Positions 34,126 through 44,681 of a stretch of 64,000 nt of DNA are shown here, piece after piece. Numbering within the stretch: position 1 is the stretch's first letter; each line of letters opens with the position of its first letter. The stretch is taken from positions 2,418,001 through 2,482,000 of the forward strand of contig NZ_JAYKZX010000003.1 in NCBI RefSeq assembly GCF_035989265.1, in the 5' to 3' direction. Source of the stretch: Sphingobium sp. HWE2-09 (lineage in GTDB: Bacteria; Pseudomonadota; Alphaproteobacteria; Sphingomonadales; Sphingomonadaceae). A model generated the notes under the pieces. It saw only the letters and a list, made by a program, of their open reading frames with translations. It did no database searches and was not told where the DNA came from. The translations under genes were made by a program, and so were the position numbers.

Positions 34126-37100
34126 ATGCTCAAGGCCGCTCTCCACCACCTCACCGCCTATCGTTACAACCGCCCGATCCGGCTCGGCCCGCAGGTCATC
34201 CGCCTGCGCCCCGCGCCGCACAGCCGGACCAAGGTGCCCAATTATGCGCTGAAGATCGAACCGGCGAACCATTTCCTCAACTGGCAGCAGGATCCGCACG
34301 GCAACTGGCTGGCGCGCGTCGTCTTCCCCGACCCGGTCGATCATTTCCGTATCCAGGTCGATCTGCTCGCCGATCTCGACATCATCAATCCGTTCGACTT
34401 CTTCGTGGAGCCTTATGCGGAAAACTACCCCTTCGCCTATGACGACCAGCTGAAGACCGACCTCGCCGCCTATTTCGATATCGAGGATCAGGGGCCAAGG
34501 TTCGAGGCGATGGTCGCTCAATATGACGGCTATCAAAGCCGCACCGTCGATTTCCTGGTCGAGGTGAACCGCCGCCTGCAACAACAGGTCGGCTATGTCA
34601 TCCGCATGGAGGCGGGCGTGCAGACGCCCGAAGAGACGCTGGACATCGGCACCGGCTCCTGCCGCGATTCGGCCTGGCTGCTGGTGCAGTTGCTGCGCCG
34701 CCTTGGTTTCGCCGCCCGCTTCGTGTCGGGCTATTCGATCCAGCTGGTCGCCGACGTCGAACCGATCGAAGGGCCAAAGGGCGTCACCCAGGACGTGGTC
34801 GATCTCCACGCCTGGGCGGAGGCTTATGTGCCCGGCGCAGGCTGGGTCGCGCTCGACGCGACCAGCGGCATGTTCGCGGGCGAAGGGCATATCCCGCTCT
34901 GCGCCACGCCCCATTACAAGTCCGCCGCCCCGATCAGCGGCATGGCCGAACCGGCCGAAGTCGATTTCGATTTCGCGATGAGCGTCAGCCGCATCGCCGA
35001 AGCGGTGCGCATCACCAAACCCTTCACCGACAATCGCTGGGACGCGGTGATGGCGCTCGGCGCCAAGGTGGACGCAGACCTCATCGCGCAGGACGTGCGC
35101 CTGACCACCGGCGGCGAACCGACCTTCGTCGCGCAGGATGGTGGCGATGCGGGCGAATGGAATGGCGATGCGGTCGGCCCGACCAAGGCGGCCTATGCTG
35201 ACCGGCTGATCCGCAAGCTGCGCGCCGAATTTGCGCCCGGCGGCTTGCTGCACCATGGCCAAGGCAAATGGTATCCGGGCGAAAGCCTGCCGCGCTGGGC
35301 CTATGCGGTCTATTGGCGCACGGATGGCGTGCCGCTCTGGCGGGACGAAAGCCTGATCGCGCCGGACGATGCGCCCGCAGGCGCGGCCATAGTGACGGCG
35401 GCCGATGCCAAGGCGTTCCTGGCCCATATGGCGGGCAATATGGGCTTTACCGACGAATACACCCATGCCGTCTATGAAGATCCGGCGGTATGGGCGGTCA
35501 AGGAAGCCGACCTGCCGATCAACGCCAGCCCCGACGATCCCAAGATCAGCGACCCCGAAGCGCGCGCCCGCATGGTCAAGACGTTCGAACGCGGCCTCGA
35601 CCAGCCGGTCGGCTACGTCCTGCCGGTGCAGCGCTGGCAGAGCCAGGCCGCCACACCCCGCTGGCAGAGCGAAATCTGGCAGTTGCGGCGCGGCAAGCTG
35701 TTCGCCGTGCCGGGCGATTCGGCGCTGGGCTATCGCCTGCCGCTTGGCTCGCTGCCCTATGTGCCGCCGTCCGACTATCCCTATATCCACCCCCGCGACA
35801 CCAGCGAGCCGCGCCAGCCGCTCGCCGATTTCCGCGCACAGGTGACGGAGCAGGCCAGCGTCGAGGAAGCGCGCGCGCAACAGTCGCAGCGTGTCGCCGG
35901 GCCGGATGGCGGTGTCGCCGCGCAGGACCGGGTCGAACAATTCATCATCGAAGGGGCGGTCCGCACCGCCGTCACCATCGAACCGCGCGGCCATTATCTC
36001 TCCGTCTTCCTGCCGCCGGTGCAGGCGCTGGAAGATTATCTGGAACTGGTCGCGGAGGTCGAGGCCGCCGCCGAAGCGCTGCGCCTGCCGGTTCGGATCG
36101 AAGGCTATGCCCCGCCGCCGGACCCGCGCATCGATGTGCTGAAAGCCACGCCCGATCCCGGCGTCATCGAAGTCAATGTCCACCCCGCCGCCAGCTGGGA
36201 CGATACGGTGGCGATCACCGAACGGCTCTACGCCCTGGCGCGCGAATGCGATCTGACCGCCGACAAATTCATGGTCGACGGGCGCTCCGTCGGCACCGGC
36301 GGCGGCAATCATATCGTGCTGGGCGGCGCGACGCTGAATGATTCCCCGTTCATCCGTCGCCCGGACCTGCTCAAGAGCTTCGTCCTCTACTGGCAGCGGC
36401 ATCCGGCGCTATCCTATCTCTTCTCGGGCCTCTGCATCGGCCCGACGAGCCAGGCGCCACGCATCGATGAAGCGCGCCACGACGGTCTCTACGAACTGGA
36501 GATCGCCCTGGCGCAGGTGCCCAATCCGTTCGCGGACAACGCCACCGCTCCGGCGCCCTGGCTGGTCGATCGCCTGTTCCGAAACCTGCTGGTCGACGTC
36601 ACCGGCAACACCCACCGCACCGAAATCTGCATCGACAAGATGTTCTCGCCCGACGGCCCCACCGGACGCCTGGGCCTGCTGGAATTTCGCGGGTTCGAAA
36701 TGCCGCCCGAAGCGCGCATGAGCCTCGCGCAGCAATTGCTGATCCGCGCGCTCGCCGCCTGGTTCTGGCGCCAGCCGCAACAGGGTGGCCTCGTACGCTG
36801 GGGCACGACGCTGCACGATCGCTTCATGCTGCCCCATTTCGTCTGGGCCGATTTCCTGGAGGTTCTCTCCGACCTGCGCGGCGCGGGATACGATTTCGAT
36901 CCCAACTGGTTCGAAGCGCAACGCCAGTTCCGCTTCCCGGTCCATGGTGCGGTCGATGCCGGCGGCGTCGGGCTTGAAATCACCCATGCGCTTGAACCCT
37001 GGAACGTGCTGGGCGAAACCGGCGCGATCGGCGGCACGGTGCGCTATGTCGATTCGTCCACCGAACGGTTGCAGGTCCGCGCCACCGGCCTTGTCGCCGG

Positions 37101-37485
37101 GCGGCATATCGTCACCTGCAACGGCCGCCGGGTGCCGATGACCGCCACCGCCGTGCCCGGCGAAGGCGTGGGCGGCGTGCGCTACAAGGCCTGGACCCCG
37201 GCCAACTGCCTCCACCCCAATCTGCCCGCCAACGCGCCGCTCACCTTCGACATACTCGACAGCTGGAGCGGCCGGTCGCTGGGCGGATGCGTCTATCACG
37301 TCGCGCATCCGGGCGGGCGCAATTACGACACGCTGCCGGTCAACGGTTATGAAGCCGAAGCCCGGCGCAAGGCACGGTTCCAGGATTATGGCCATACGCC
37401 TGGGCAAGTGGACATGCCCGCCGCCGAACCGGCCAATGAATTCCCCATGACCCTCGATCTGCGCTTCCAACATCCCGGCGCGTGA
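34126..37485 (+). CDS. Transglutaminase-like / DUF2126 putative amidoligase fusion
   Basis: 1119 residues from ATG 34126 ([20 protein letters not shown]). The N-terminal half is a bacterial transglutaminase-like protein with a full triad: Cys179 in [11 protein letters not shown], His228 in [10 protein letters not shown] and Asp244 in ALDATSG. From about residue 320 ([15 protein letters not shown]) a long DUF2126 region follows, with [18 protein letters not shown] and [14 protein letters not shown]; this family is a putative glutamine-synthetase-like amidoligase. An acidic tail closes it. The stop overlaps the next start (ATGA type). The product is unknown; the ligase role is inferred. Upstream TTG/GTG starts are possible but no better. 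Confidence 0.9.
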   Translation: MLKAALHHLTAYRYNRPIRLGPQVIRLRPAPHSRTKVPNYALKIEPANHFLNWQQDPHGNWLARVVFPDPVDHFRIQVDLLADLDIINPFDFFVEPYAENYPFAYDDQLKTDLAAYFDIEDQGPRFEAMVAQYDGYQSRTVDFLVEVNRRLQQQVGYVIRMEAGVQTPEETLDIGTGSCRDSAWLLVQLLRRLGFAARFVSGYSIQLVADVEPIEGPKGVTQDVVDLHAWAEAYVPGAGWVALDATSGMFAGEGHIPLCATPHYKSAAPISGMAEPAEVDFDFAMSVSRIAEAVRITKPFTDNRWDAVMALGAKVDADLIAQDVRLTTGGEPTFVAQDGGDAGEWNGDAVGPTKAAYADRLIRKLRAEFAPGGLLHHGQGKWYPGESLPRWAYAVYWRTDGVPLWRDESLIAPDDAPAGAAIVTAADAKAFLAHMAGNMGFTDEYTHAVYEDPAVWAVKEADLPINASPDDPKISDPEARARMVKTFERGLDQPVGYVLPVQRWQSQAATPRWQSEIWQLRRGKLFAVPGDSALGYRLPLGSLPYVPPSDYPYIHPRDTSEPRQPLADFRAQVTEQASVEEARAQQSQRVAGPDGGVAAQDRVEQFIIEGAVRTAVTIEPRGHYLSVFLPPVQALEDYLELVAEVEAAAEALRLPVRIEGYAPPPDPRIDVLKATPDPGVIEVNVHPAASWDDTVAITERLYALARECDLTADKFMVDGRSVGTGGGNHIVLGGATLNDSPFIRRPDLLKSFVLYWQRHPALSYLFSGLCIGPTSQAPRIDEARHDGLYELEIALAQVPNPFADNATAPAPWLVDRLFRNLLVDVTGNTHRTEICIDKMFSPDGPTGRLGLLEFRGFEMPPEARMSLAQQLLIRALAAWFWRQPQQGGLVRWGTTLHDRFMLPHFVWADFLEVLSDLRGAGYDFDPNWFEAQRQFRFPVHGAVDAGGVGLEITHALEPWNVLGETGAIGGTVRYVDSSTERLQVRATGLVAGRHIVTCNGRRVPMTATAVPGEGVGGVRYKAWTPANCLHPNLPANAPLTFDILDSWSGRSLGGCVYHVAHPGGRNYDTLPVNGYEAEARRKARFQDYGHTPGQVDMPAAEPANEFPMTLDLRFQHPGA

Positions 37486-39956
37486 TGGCGGCCGACGCAC
37501 GTACCCTGCCCCATAGCGGAGCGGCCTGGGCGGGCGCCTATCTGGCCGCCGCGCCGCAGGGCGATCTGTTCGCCGATGCGACGCCCGACATGGCGCCGCG
37601 CTGGCGCGACATGCTGGGCCGCCTGTCCACCCAGGCGCAGGGCGACCCCGCGACGCTCGCCGACCATGTGTCGCGCCAGGCGATCGACCTCGGCATGGCG
37701 TTCCGCCTGACCGGGGACGAGCAGGAACGATCCTGGCCGCTCGGCCCGGTGCCGCTGCTGATCGACGCAGGCGAATGGGCGCAGATCGAACGCGGCCTGA
37801 TCCAGCGCGCCGAACTGCTGGAACGGGTCGTCGGCGACATCTATTCCACCCAGTCGCTGGTGCGCGAGGGCAAGTTGCCCGCCAGCATCGTGACAGGCAG
37901 CCCCCATTATTGGCGGGTCATGACCGGCACGCCACCGCCGCGCGGCCATCATCTCCATTTCTACGCCGCCGATATCGGGCGCGGACCGACCGGCGAATGG
38001 CGGGTGCTGGCCGATCGCGTCCGCACGCCCGTTGGCGTGGGCTATGCGCTCGAAAACCGCCTCGCCCTCTCCCGCGCCACCGGCGACCTGCTGGGCGCGA
38101 TGAACACGCGGCGGCTCGCCCCCTTTTTCGACGAACTGCGCCGCGGCCTCGCCGCCGATTGCGAGCGCACCGACCCGCGCATCGGCCTGCTGACCCCCGG
38201 CCGCTTCAACCAAAGCTATGCCGAACAGGCGCATCTGGCCCGCTATCTCGGCCTGCTGCTGGTGGAAGGCGACGACCTTATCGTATCGGACGGGCGATTG
38301 TTCGTCCGAACCATCCAGGGGCTGAAGCGCATCGACGGCCTGTGGCGCTGGATGGACACCCGCTTCCTCGACCCGCTCGCCTTCGACGCGAAATCGCGCA
38401 TCGGCATCGCCGACCTGTACGACGCCTGCGCGCGCGGCGGCCTGATGGTCAGCAACTGGCCGGGCGCCGGCGTGATCGAATCGCGCGCCTTCGCCGCCTT
38501 CCTGCCGCAACTGGCGCGAGCGATGCTGGGATCGGACCTCATCCTGCCCAATATCGCGACCTGGTGGTGCGGCCAGGGTCATGAGCGCGACCATGTGCGG
38601 GCGCGGCTCGATGATCTGGTCGTCGGCTCCGCCTTCGATCAGGATGTCGCGGGCCTGCCCGACGCGCGTTTCACCCCCGGATCGGCGCTGGACACTGCGC
38701 AGCGCGCCGCCCTGCTCGATGCCATGGCGCGCCGACCGATGGACTATGTCGGCCAGGAACTGGTGAAGCTGTCGACCACCCCCGCCGTCATCGACGGGCA
38801 ACTCACGCCCCTCCCCTTCACCCTGCGCATCTTCGTCGCGCGCGACGCCGCCGGGCGCTGGCGCGTGATGCCCGGCGGCTTCGCGCGTCTGGCGGGCCAT
38901 GGCGACATCCGCGCGGCGCTGATGGGGCAGGGCGACATGTCCGCCGACATGTGCGTGATCGACAGCAAGCCGGTGCCCCCCGACAGCCTGCTGGACGGCG
39001 GCGCGCCCGCCATCCGCCGCGTCGGCGGCATGTTGCCCGCCAAGGCTGCCGACAACCTCTTCTGGCTGGGCCGCTACATCGAACGGACGGAAATGACGCT
39101 GCGCCTGATCCGCGCGATCGTCGGCGGATCGATCGAGGCGGATCTGGGACCATCGCCCGCGTCCCTCACCATGGCCCGGCTGGTCGATCAACTGGCGCTC
39201 TGGGGCGCGGTGCCCGGCCGGGGCAGCGCGATCGGCCCGCTCTGCGCCACCGCGCTGGGCGACGCGCGCCAGTCCGGCAGCGTCCGCGCCTTGATCGCCA
39301 CGGTCGCCAATATCGGCGAAGGGCTGCGCGATCGGCTGGCCAGCGATTTCTGGCGGCTAGTGCGCCTGCCGCTGCCCGCCTTCGACGGCGGCGTCACCGA
39401 AACCCTGCTCGACGCCTCGTCCCGCATGATCGAGCGGATGTCCGCCCTGTCGGGTCTGGCGGCGGAGAATATGGCCCGGACCGAAGGCTGGCGCTTCCAC
39501 GATATGGGCCGCCGCATGGAACGCGCGATCAATGGCTGCCGCCTGCTTACCCTGTTTGGCAATGACGGCGCATCGGCCGACGACCTCACCGTCCTGCTGG
39601 ACCTGATGGACAGCCAGATCAGCTATCGCACCCGTTATCTGACCGGTCCGGCCCTGCCGCCGGTGCGCGATCTCGTCGCGCTGGAGCCGCATAATCCGCG
39701 CGCCATCGCCTATCAGGCACTGCGCCTGGCCGATCATATCGCCGCCCTGCCCACATTGCGCGCCGACGGTATGCCGGAGGAACCCCGCCGCCTGGCCGAC
39801 GCGCTGGTCGCCCGGCTCGCCCCCTTGACCGGCGACATGCTGACCATGGCCGATATGGGTGATGTGGAAAGCCGCCTGCTTGGGCTGTCCGACGCCATCG
39901 GCCAGCGCTATTTCCTCCCCCTGCGCAAGACGCAGGATGCGGACCTGCTGTCATGA
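37485..39956 (+). CDS. Circularly permuted ATP-grasp / alpha-E domain fusion
   Basis: 823 residues. Residues 1 to about 490 form a circularly permuted ATP-grasp (IDLGMAFRLTGDEQERSWPL, GDIYSTQSLVREGKLPAS, ALENRLALSRATGDLLG, DLILPNIATWWCGQ), formerly DUF404/DUF407. From about residue 515 the alpha-helical alpha-E domain (DUF403) begins: MLPAKAADNLFWLGRYIERT. In many genomes these are separate adjacent genes. ATP-grasp folds join a carboxylate to an amine via acyl-phosphate. The start codon overlaps the previous stop and its own stop overlaps the next start, so all three genes are translationally coupled. Confidence 0.92.
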   Translation: MAADARTLPHSGAAWAGAYLAAAPQGDLFADATPDMAPRWRDMLGRLSTQAQGDPATLADHVSRQAIDLGMAFRLTGDEQERSWPLGPVPLLIDAGEWAQIERGLIQRAELLERVVGDIYSTQSLVREGKLPASIVTGSPHYWRVMTGTPPPRGHHLHFYAADIGRGPTGEWRVLADRVRTPVGVGYALENRLALSRATGDLLGAMNTRRLAPFFDELRRGLAADCERTDPRIGLLTPGRFNQSYAEQAHLARYLGLLLVEGDDLIVSDGRLFVRTIQGLKRIDGLWRWMDTRFLDPLAFDAKSRIGIADLYDACARGGLMVSNWPGAGVIESRAFAAFLPQLARAMLGSDLILPNIATWWCGQGHERDHVRARLDDLVVGSAFDQDVAGLPDARFTPGSALDTAQRAALLDAMARRPMDYVGQELVKLSTTPAVIDGQLTPLPFTLRIFVARDAAGRWRVMPGGFARLAGHGDIRAALMGQGDMSADMCVIDSKPVPPDSLLDGGAPAIRRVGGMLPAKAADNLFWLGRYIERTEMTLRLIRAIVGGSIEADLGPSPASLTMARLVDQLALWGAVPGRGSAIGPLCATALGDARQSGSVRALIATVANIGEGLRDRLASDFWRLVRLPLPAFDGGVTETLLDASSRMIERMSALSGLAAENMARTEGWRFHDMGRRMERAINGCRLLTLFGNDGASADDLTVLLDLMDSQISYRTRYLTGPALPPVRDLVALEPHNPRAIAYQALRLADHIAALPTLRADGMPEEPRRLADALVARLAPLTGDMLTMADMGDVESRLLGLSDAIGQRYFLPLRKTQDADLLS

Positions 39957-40852
39957 TCTACCATGTCCGCCACAAAACCATCCTGCGCTATGCCAGTCCC
40001 GTGCGGCTCGCCCGCTTCAACCTGCGGCTGCGCCCCGCACCCTGGACCGGGCAATGGACGGCGGATTATGTCCTGACGGTCGATCCCATCCCCTCCGTCA
40101 TCGAATCGCGGCCCGGCGCCTGGCCGGTCAACGTCGCCCGGCTGGTGATCGAAAACCCGATCCGCCAGCTGACGATCGAAACCCGCTTCCGCGCCGGGGT
40201 GGACAATGGCCCGCAGATCGTCCCGCAGCCCGGCGATCCCACCATCGCCAGCGTCGCGCAGGCCGCATTGCGCGATCGTGACATGGGACCATCGGCCCCC
40301 GCCCATTATCTCTTCGCCTCGCCGCGCGCGCCGCTATTGGCGCAGATCGGCGACTGGGTGGGCGACCGGCTGACCCCCGACCGACCCATCATCGCCGCCG
40401 CGCTGGACCTTGCCCAACGGATCAAGGCGGAATTTGCCTATGAACCCGGCGCCACCGACGCCTCCACTCCGGTCGCCGACGCCTTTTCCGCGCGCCATGG
40501 CGTGTGCCAGGATTTCGCCCATGTCATGGTGGTGGCGCTGCGCCTTGCGGGCCTGCCCGCAGCCTATGTCAGCGGCTATCTGCGAACCCTGCCGCCGCCC
40601 GGACGACCCCGGCTGGTCGGCGCGGACGCGATGCACGCCTGGGTCATGCTCTGGTGCGGATCGACGCGCGGCTGGATCGGCTTCGATCCCACCAACGGCG
40701 TCATCACCAGCGACGGGCACCTGTTCGTCGCCATGGGCCGCGATTATGCCGACGTAGCGCCGATGGACGGGCTGTTCGTCGGCGGCGGGCGGCAAAGCCT
40801 GCAACTGATGGTCGATGTCGTGCCCGAAGAGGAAATCGCGCCGGTCAGCTGA
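39953..40852 (+). CDS. Transglutaminase family protein
   Basis: 299 residues, cytoplasmic (no signal). An N-terminal beta domain (IYHVRHKTILRYASPVRLAR) is followed by the transglutaminase-like core with Cys185 in GVCQDFAHVM, His228 in DAMHAWVMLW and Asp245 in GFDPTNG. Such domains act as peptidases or acyl transferases on amide bonds. Third gene of the operon. It ends convergent with the P450 gene, overlapping it by 8 bp. Confidence 0.94.
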   Translation: MIYHVRHKTILRYASPVRLARFNLRLRPAPWTGQWTADYVLTVDPIPSVIESRPGAWPVNVARLVIENPIRQLTIETRFRAGVDNGPQIVPQPGDPTIASVAQAALRDRDMGPSAPAHYLFASPRAPLLAQIGDWVGDRLTPDRPIIAAALDLAQRIKAEFAYEPGATDASTPVADAFSARHGVCQDFAHVMVVALRLAGLPAAYVSGYLRTLPPPGRPRLVGADAMHAWVMLWCGSTRGWIGFDPTNGVITSDGHLFVAMGRDYADVAPMDGLFVGGGRQSLQLMVDVVPEEEIAPVS

Positions 40853-42214
40853 TCGCGTCGAACAGCAACGGCATCCCCGTCCGCGGCCGGATCGTCAGGC
40901 GGCTGATCGGCTCGGGCTTGAACCCCGTCGGCATGCTCAACCGATAGCGCCGAACGATCGTAGCGATCACCGTCATCACCTCTTGCTGCGCAAAGCCCGC
41001 GCCCACGCACACGCGCGGGCCGCGCCCGAACGGGAACCAGGCCTGCTTCACCATGTCGGCATTGGCCGGATCGTCGAACCGGTCGGGGTCGAACGCATGG
41101 GGGCAGGCCCAATTATCCTTGTTCCGCTGTGTCAGCCACGGCGCGACGACCAGCATCGCCCCCTGTTCCAGATGCTTGTCGCGCATGTCCATCGGGCAGG
41201 TGACTTCGCGCGGCAGGAAGGATACCGGCGGATAGAGGCGCAGCGTCTCCCGGAAGATATTGCGCAACTGCCCCATATCCTTGAGCATCGCCGCGGTCAG
41301 CGGCGCGTTGCCCGCGATCTCGCCGATCTCCGTCCGCACCCGGTCCTGGATATGCGCGCATTCGGCCAGCATATAGAGCGCCCAGGTCATCGTGCTGGCG
41401 GATGTTTCATGCCCGGCCAGGAAGATGGTCGATACCTGCTCCATCACCTGTTCGCAGGTGAAGGACAGGCCGGTCTGCGCGTCCTTCACCTCGATCAGCG
41501 ATTGCAATATGTCGCGATGTGGCGCTTCGCCCCGCGCGTGCCAGCCTTCGTAGCGCGCCTCCACGATCGGCCGGAATACGTCATGGATCGCCCGCGCCGG
41601 GCCTTTGGATCGCTTCTCGAACCAGCCCGCCGGAATGCCATAGAGCCGCAGCATCGACGCGCTATGCGCCAGCCGCTGAAACTTGCCGAAGGCGGTGTGG
41701 ATGATGTTGGACCGCTGCGCGTCCAGCGCCTGCGAAAACAGCGTGCGGAATATGATGTCGGCCGCGACATGGGTCATCATCGGGTCGATATCGACCGGCT
41801 TTGCGCGATCCGCAGCGTCGATCCGCGCCAGCAGGTCGTCGGCCGCCGCCGCCATCAGCGGCATGGATCGGCCAAGCGCCGTATGCGCGAAGGCGGGATT
41901 GACCATCGCCCGCTGGCTTTCCCAATCCGCGCCATTGGCGGAAAAGACGCTGTTGCCGATCAGCGGATCGAGATTGCGCACCAGTTCGCTATGCTTGGGA
42001 TAGGCGGTGCCGCCGCGCAAAATCTGGTCCACCAGGCTCAGTTCGTTGGCGATATACATGGTGCGGCCGGGCGTGCGGATTTCGCCCATCTTCATCGTGT
42101 AGCTTTTGTCGAACAGCACATGGATCCAGCTGTGCCAGCCGCGCAGGAACCGCTTCACCAGGCCCGCCTTGCTCCGGGGCGGCTGCGGATAGGGGGGGTG
42201 AAAAGATCGGTCAT
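40845..42214 (-). CDS. Cytochrome P450 (start region frameshifted by a missing C)
   Basis: The haem-binding loop is WFPFGRGPRVCVGAGFA; the I-helix is FLAGHETSAS and the K-helix ETLRLYPP. The open frame as given runs only from a GTG at 42158 (437 residues). ATG 42214, which overlaps the upstream gene stop as ATGA, is in another frame: it opens MTDLF and meets a stop after a G7 run at 42192-42198 (C7 in the coding sense). Adding one C gives MTDLFTPPYPQPPRSKAGLV joined to the P450, 456 residues, a normal length. Soluble bacterial class; substrate unknown. Coupled to the hydrolase-like gene upstream. Confidence 0.9.
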
Positions 42215-43350
42215 GGGATCGTCCTGAAAGCCGCGACGGCTTCGTCCACGGTACGGCGGCCTGCGGTCAGGCTGATGAAATCGATCGGCGACAGGCGATC
42301 GCCCACGCGCAGATAATCGAAATGCGCCTCATATTTATTCGACCAGCCGCCATGATAATTTTCGGGCTGGTAGAACAGGTGGAAGCGCGGCGAGAGCATA
42401 TCCACTCGCGCGGTATGGGTGTCGGCGAACAGGCGGAACGGATTGACGTCGAAATAGGCCGCGCCATCGGGCGGCGAACTGATGTCGACATAGCGGAACG
42501 ACGCATCGCGCAGCGCCCGCAAATCCTGATGATACCAATCCGCGTCGCGGCGCAGGCCGATCACCGGCACCACTTGGCCCAGGCCCAGCATGACGAAATG
42601 ATCGGGCAGCGTCCCCCCGCGCAGGGCGATGACCCGGCGCAGCAACCGCATCCCCAATATCGTCCCTGCGCTGTGCGTGACCAGCTGCACCTCGTCCCAG
42701 TCGCCGTCCAGCGCCTGCGCGATGCGCGCGGCGAACTGGTCGATCCGCTCGTCCAGCGTATCCCCCGGCCCGTCCGCCGCCAACGCACCATGATAGGTCA
42801 TGAAGCGCAGCAGCCAGGGCACCACCAGCTTGGCCAGAATCCGGCCGGACAGCCAGGCGCTGATCGCCACCCCCGCCAGCATCGCCGCCCAGACCGGCAG
42901 GACCAGCGACAGCAGCAAGGCGGGCAGGACCGCCAGCAACAACGGGATCAGCACCGCCAGGACCGGCGGATAGAGGATGGTGATCACCGGCCCCTTGCGC
43001 AGCCGCCGCATCCGCCCGAAATCCATGTGCCGCGCATGCCCCGCATAGGCGCGCGCGGAGCGCAGGGCGAGGCTGAGCGGATTGCGAATCCACACCTTGC
43101 CGATCACATCTTCCCAGCGCAGATATTCATAGTCGGTCGTCACCCCCGCCGCCGGGTTGTCGACCTGCCAGATGGCCGACACCGCCGCGCCCGCGGGACC
43201 GCTCTGCCGTCCGCTCACCGCGATCGGTTCGCCCGTCAACGCGCCATGCCGCACCGCCTGATCGCGATAGAGCTGGTGGTAGAAACGGACACCGCGCGGA
43301 TCGAAACCGCCGAGATAAAAGACTTTACGCTTGAACTTTTCCAACACCAT
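42211..43350 (-). CDS. Membrane protein with alpha/beta-hydrolase-like features
   Basis: 379 residues from ATG 43350 (MVLEKFKRKVFYLGGFDPRG). The middle holds two strongly hydrophobic stretches (about residues 125-175: PVLAVLIPLLLAVLPALLLS and AAMLAGVAISAWLSG). The C-terminal half has VQLVTHSAGTILGMRLLRR, a serine-nucleophile-like elbow (HSAG), then DHFVMLGLGQ. It may be a membrane-bound lipase or esterase; catalysis is inferred. Its stop overlaps the P450 start. The start is only 15 bp from the divergent PLA2-like gene. Confidence 0.72.
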   Translation of the reverse strand: MVLEKFKRKVFYLGGFDPRGVRFYHQLYRDQAVRHGALTGEPIAVSGRQSGPAGAAVSAIWQVDNPAAGVTTDYEYLRWEDVIGKVWIRNPLSLALRSARAYAGHARHMDFGRMRRLRKGPVITILYPPVLAVLIPLLLAVLPALLLSLVLPVWAAMLAGVAISAWLSGRILAKLVVPWLLRFMTYHGALAADGPGDTLDERIDQFAARIAQALDGDWDEVQLVTHSAGTILGMRLLRRVIALRGGTLPDHFVMLGLGQVVPVIGLRRDADWYHQDLRALRDASFRYVDISSPPDGAAYFDVNPFRLFADTHTARVDMLSPRFHLFYQPENYHGGWSNKYEAHFDYLRVGDRLSPIDFISLTAGRRTVDEAVAAFRTIP

Positions 43351-43365
43351 CGCCCTAATCGGGTC

Positions 43366-43659
43366 ATGACCACACCCGAACGCGACTACTGCTATTTCAT
43401 CGATCATCGCAAATACAACCGCAATGTCGGTTGCCGCAAGCATGACAATATGTACGGCATCAATGGCGGCGGCAGCGAGCGCGACCGCTGGCGCGCCGAC
43501 ATGACCTTCTATCGCCATATGAAGGCGAACGGCGATCCGATGGCCCTGCCCTCGCTGGTCGCCTGCCTCACCTTCGGCTGGTTCTGCTGGAACTATCATC
43601 CGGGCAAGGGGCTGTGGCGCGGTCAGTTGTTGCGCCGTTTCGCCAAAGCGCCCAAATGA
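43366..43659 (+). CDS. Mini phospholipase A2-like protein
   Basis: 97 residues. [10 protein letters not shown] (residues 22-31) matches the phospholipase A2 active-site pattern C-x-x-H-D-x-x-Y with His26 as catalytic candidate. The downstream helix [12 protein letters not shown] (Asp45) fits the second catalytic residue of prokaryotic PLA2-like families. A C-terminal hydrophobic segment ([11 protein letters not shown]) may touch the membrane. No signal peptide. It is divergent from a hydrolase-like gene, and its stop overlaps the kdsA start (ATGA). The function is inferred from motif only. Confidence 0.68.
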   Translation: MTTPERDYCYFIDHRKYNRNVGCRKHDNMYGINGGGSERDRWRADMTFYRHMKANGDPMALPSLVACLTFGWFCWNYHPGKGLWRGQLLRRFAKAPK

Positions 43660-44492
43660 CCGCCATGACCGATCCCAAACATGTTCAGGTTGGCCCGATC
43701 ACCTTCGGCAACGACCTGCCCTTCGTCCTGATATCCGGCCCCTGCCAGATCGAAAGCCGCGACCATACGCTGTTCATGGCCGACGCGCTGGCGAAGGCGG
43801 CGGGCCAGGCGGGCGTCCCCTTCATCTTCAAATCCTCCTTCGACAAGGCGAACCGGACGTCGGTATCGGGCCAGCGCGGCGTCGGCATCGACGCGGGGCT
43901 GGCGATCCTGGCGGAGGTCAAGGCGGCGCTAGGCTGTCCGGTGCTGACCGATGTCCATGACGCAACCCAGGTCGAAGCCGCCGCGCAGGCGGTCGATATC
44001 CTCCAGATTCCCGCCTTCCTCTGCCGCCAGACCGACCTACTGATCGCGGCCGGAAAGACCGGCGCGGTCATCAACGTCAAGAAGGGCCAGTTCCTCGCTC
44101 CCTGGGACATGGCGGCAGTGGCGCAAAAGGTCGCCTCCACCGGCAACGAGCGCATCCTGCTGACCGAACGCGGCGCGAGCTTCGGCTACAACACGCTGGT
44201 CAGCGACATGCGCGCGCTGCCGACCATGGCGCAGACCGGCTATCCCGTCGTCTTCGACGCCACCCATTCGGTGCAACAGCCCGGCGGCCTGGGCAGCGCA
44301 TCGGGCGGCCAACGCGAATTCGCGCCGCTGCTGGCCCGCAGCGCCGTAGCGGCAGGCGTCGCCGCGATCTTCGCCGAAGCGCATGAAGACCCCGACAATG
44401 CGCCCTCCGATGGCCCGGTGATGCTCCCGCTGGAGTGGGTTGCCCCGATGCTGGCAAAGCTCAAGGCGATCGATATGGTGGTGAAAGGCTAA
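43656..44492 (+). CDS. kdsA: 3-deoxy-8-phosphooctulonate synthase (KDO 8-P synthase)
   Basis: 278 residues. [62 protein letters not shown] and [12 protein letters not shown] are KdsA signatures. It condenses phosphoenolpyruvate with arabinose 5-phosphate, committing carbon to KDO of the lipopolysaccharide core. ATG 43656 overlaps the PLA2-like stop; ATG 43665 is an alternative. Confidence 0.97.
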   Translation: MTAMTDPKHVQVGPITFGNDLPFVLISGPCQIESRDHTLFMADALAKAAGQAGVPFIFKSSFDKANRTSVSGQRGVGIDAGLAILAEVKAALGCPVLTDVHDATQVEAAAQAVDILQIPAFLCRQTDLLIAAGKTGAVINVKKGQFLAPWDMAAVAQKVASTGNERILLTERGASFGYNTLVSDMRALPTMAQTGYPVVFDATHSVQQPGGLGSASGGQREFAPLLARSAVAAGVAAIFAEAHEDPDNAPSDGPVMLPLEWVAPMLAKLKAIDMVVKG

Positions 44493-44500
44493 CTTCTCCG

Positions 44501-44564
44501 TGTTCCCGCGCAGGCGGGAACCCAGTCCAGCCATCAGGACTAGGCTCCCGCCTGCGCGGGAACA
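44501..44564. repeat. TGTTCCCGCGCAGG-type palindromic repeat
   Basis: Left arm TGTTCCCGCGCAGGCGGGAA, right arm CTCCCGCCTGCGCGGGAACA, with complementary AGTCC/GGACT inside. Just after kdsA. Same family as 33155. Confidence 0.88.
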
Positions 44565-44681
44565 CAAAATGCTATGAGACAAGCATGTCCACCACGTCCG
44601 ATGGCCCGGTGGCGCTGAATCGCGTTAGCCCAATGCCAAAAACTGAACGCGATCGACGAAGTCATGAACGGGTAACCCCCT

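Noticed and set aside
43350..43599. N-terminal extension of the hydrolase-like gene up to 43599
   Set aside because: The extra 83 residues are antisense to the PLA2-like gene and lack family-like features; ATG 43350 gives a sensible start.
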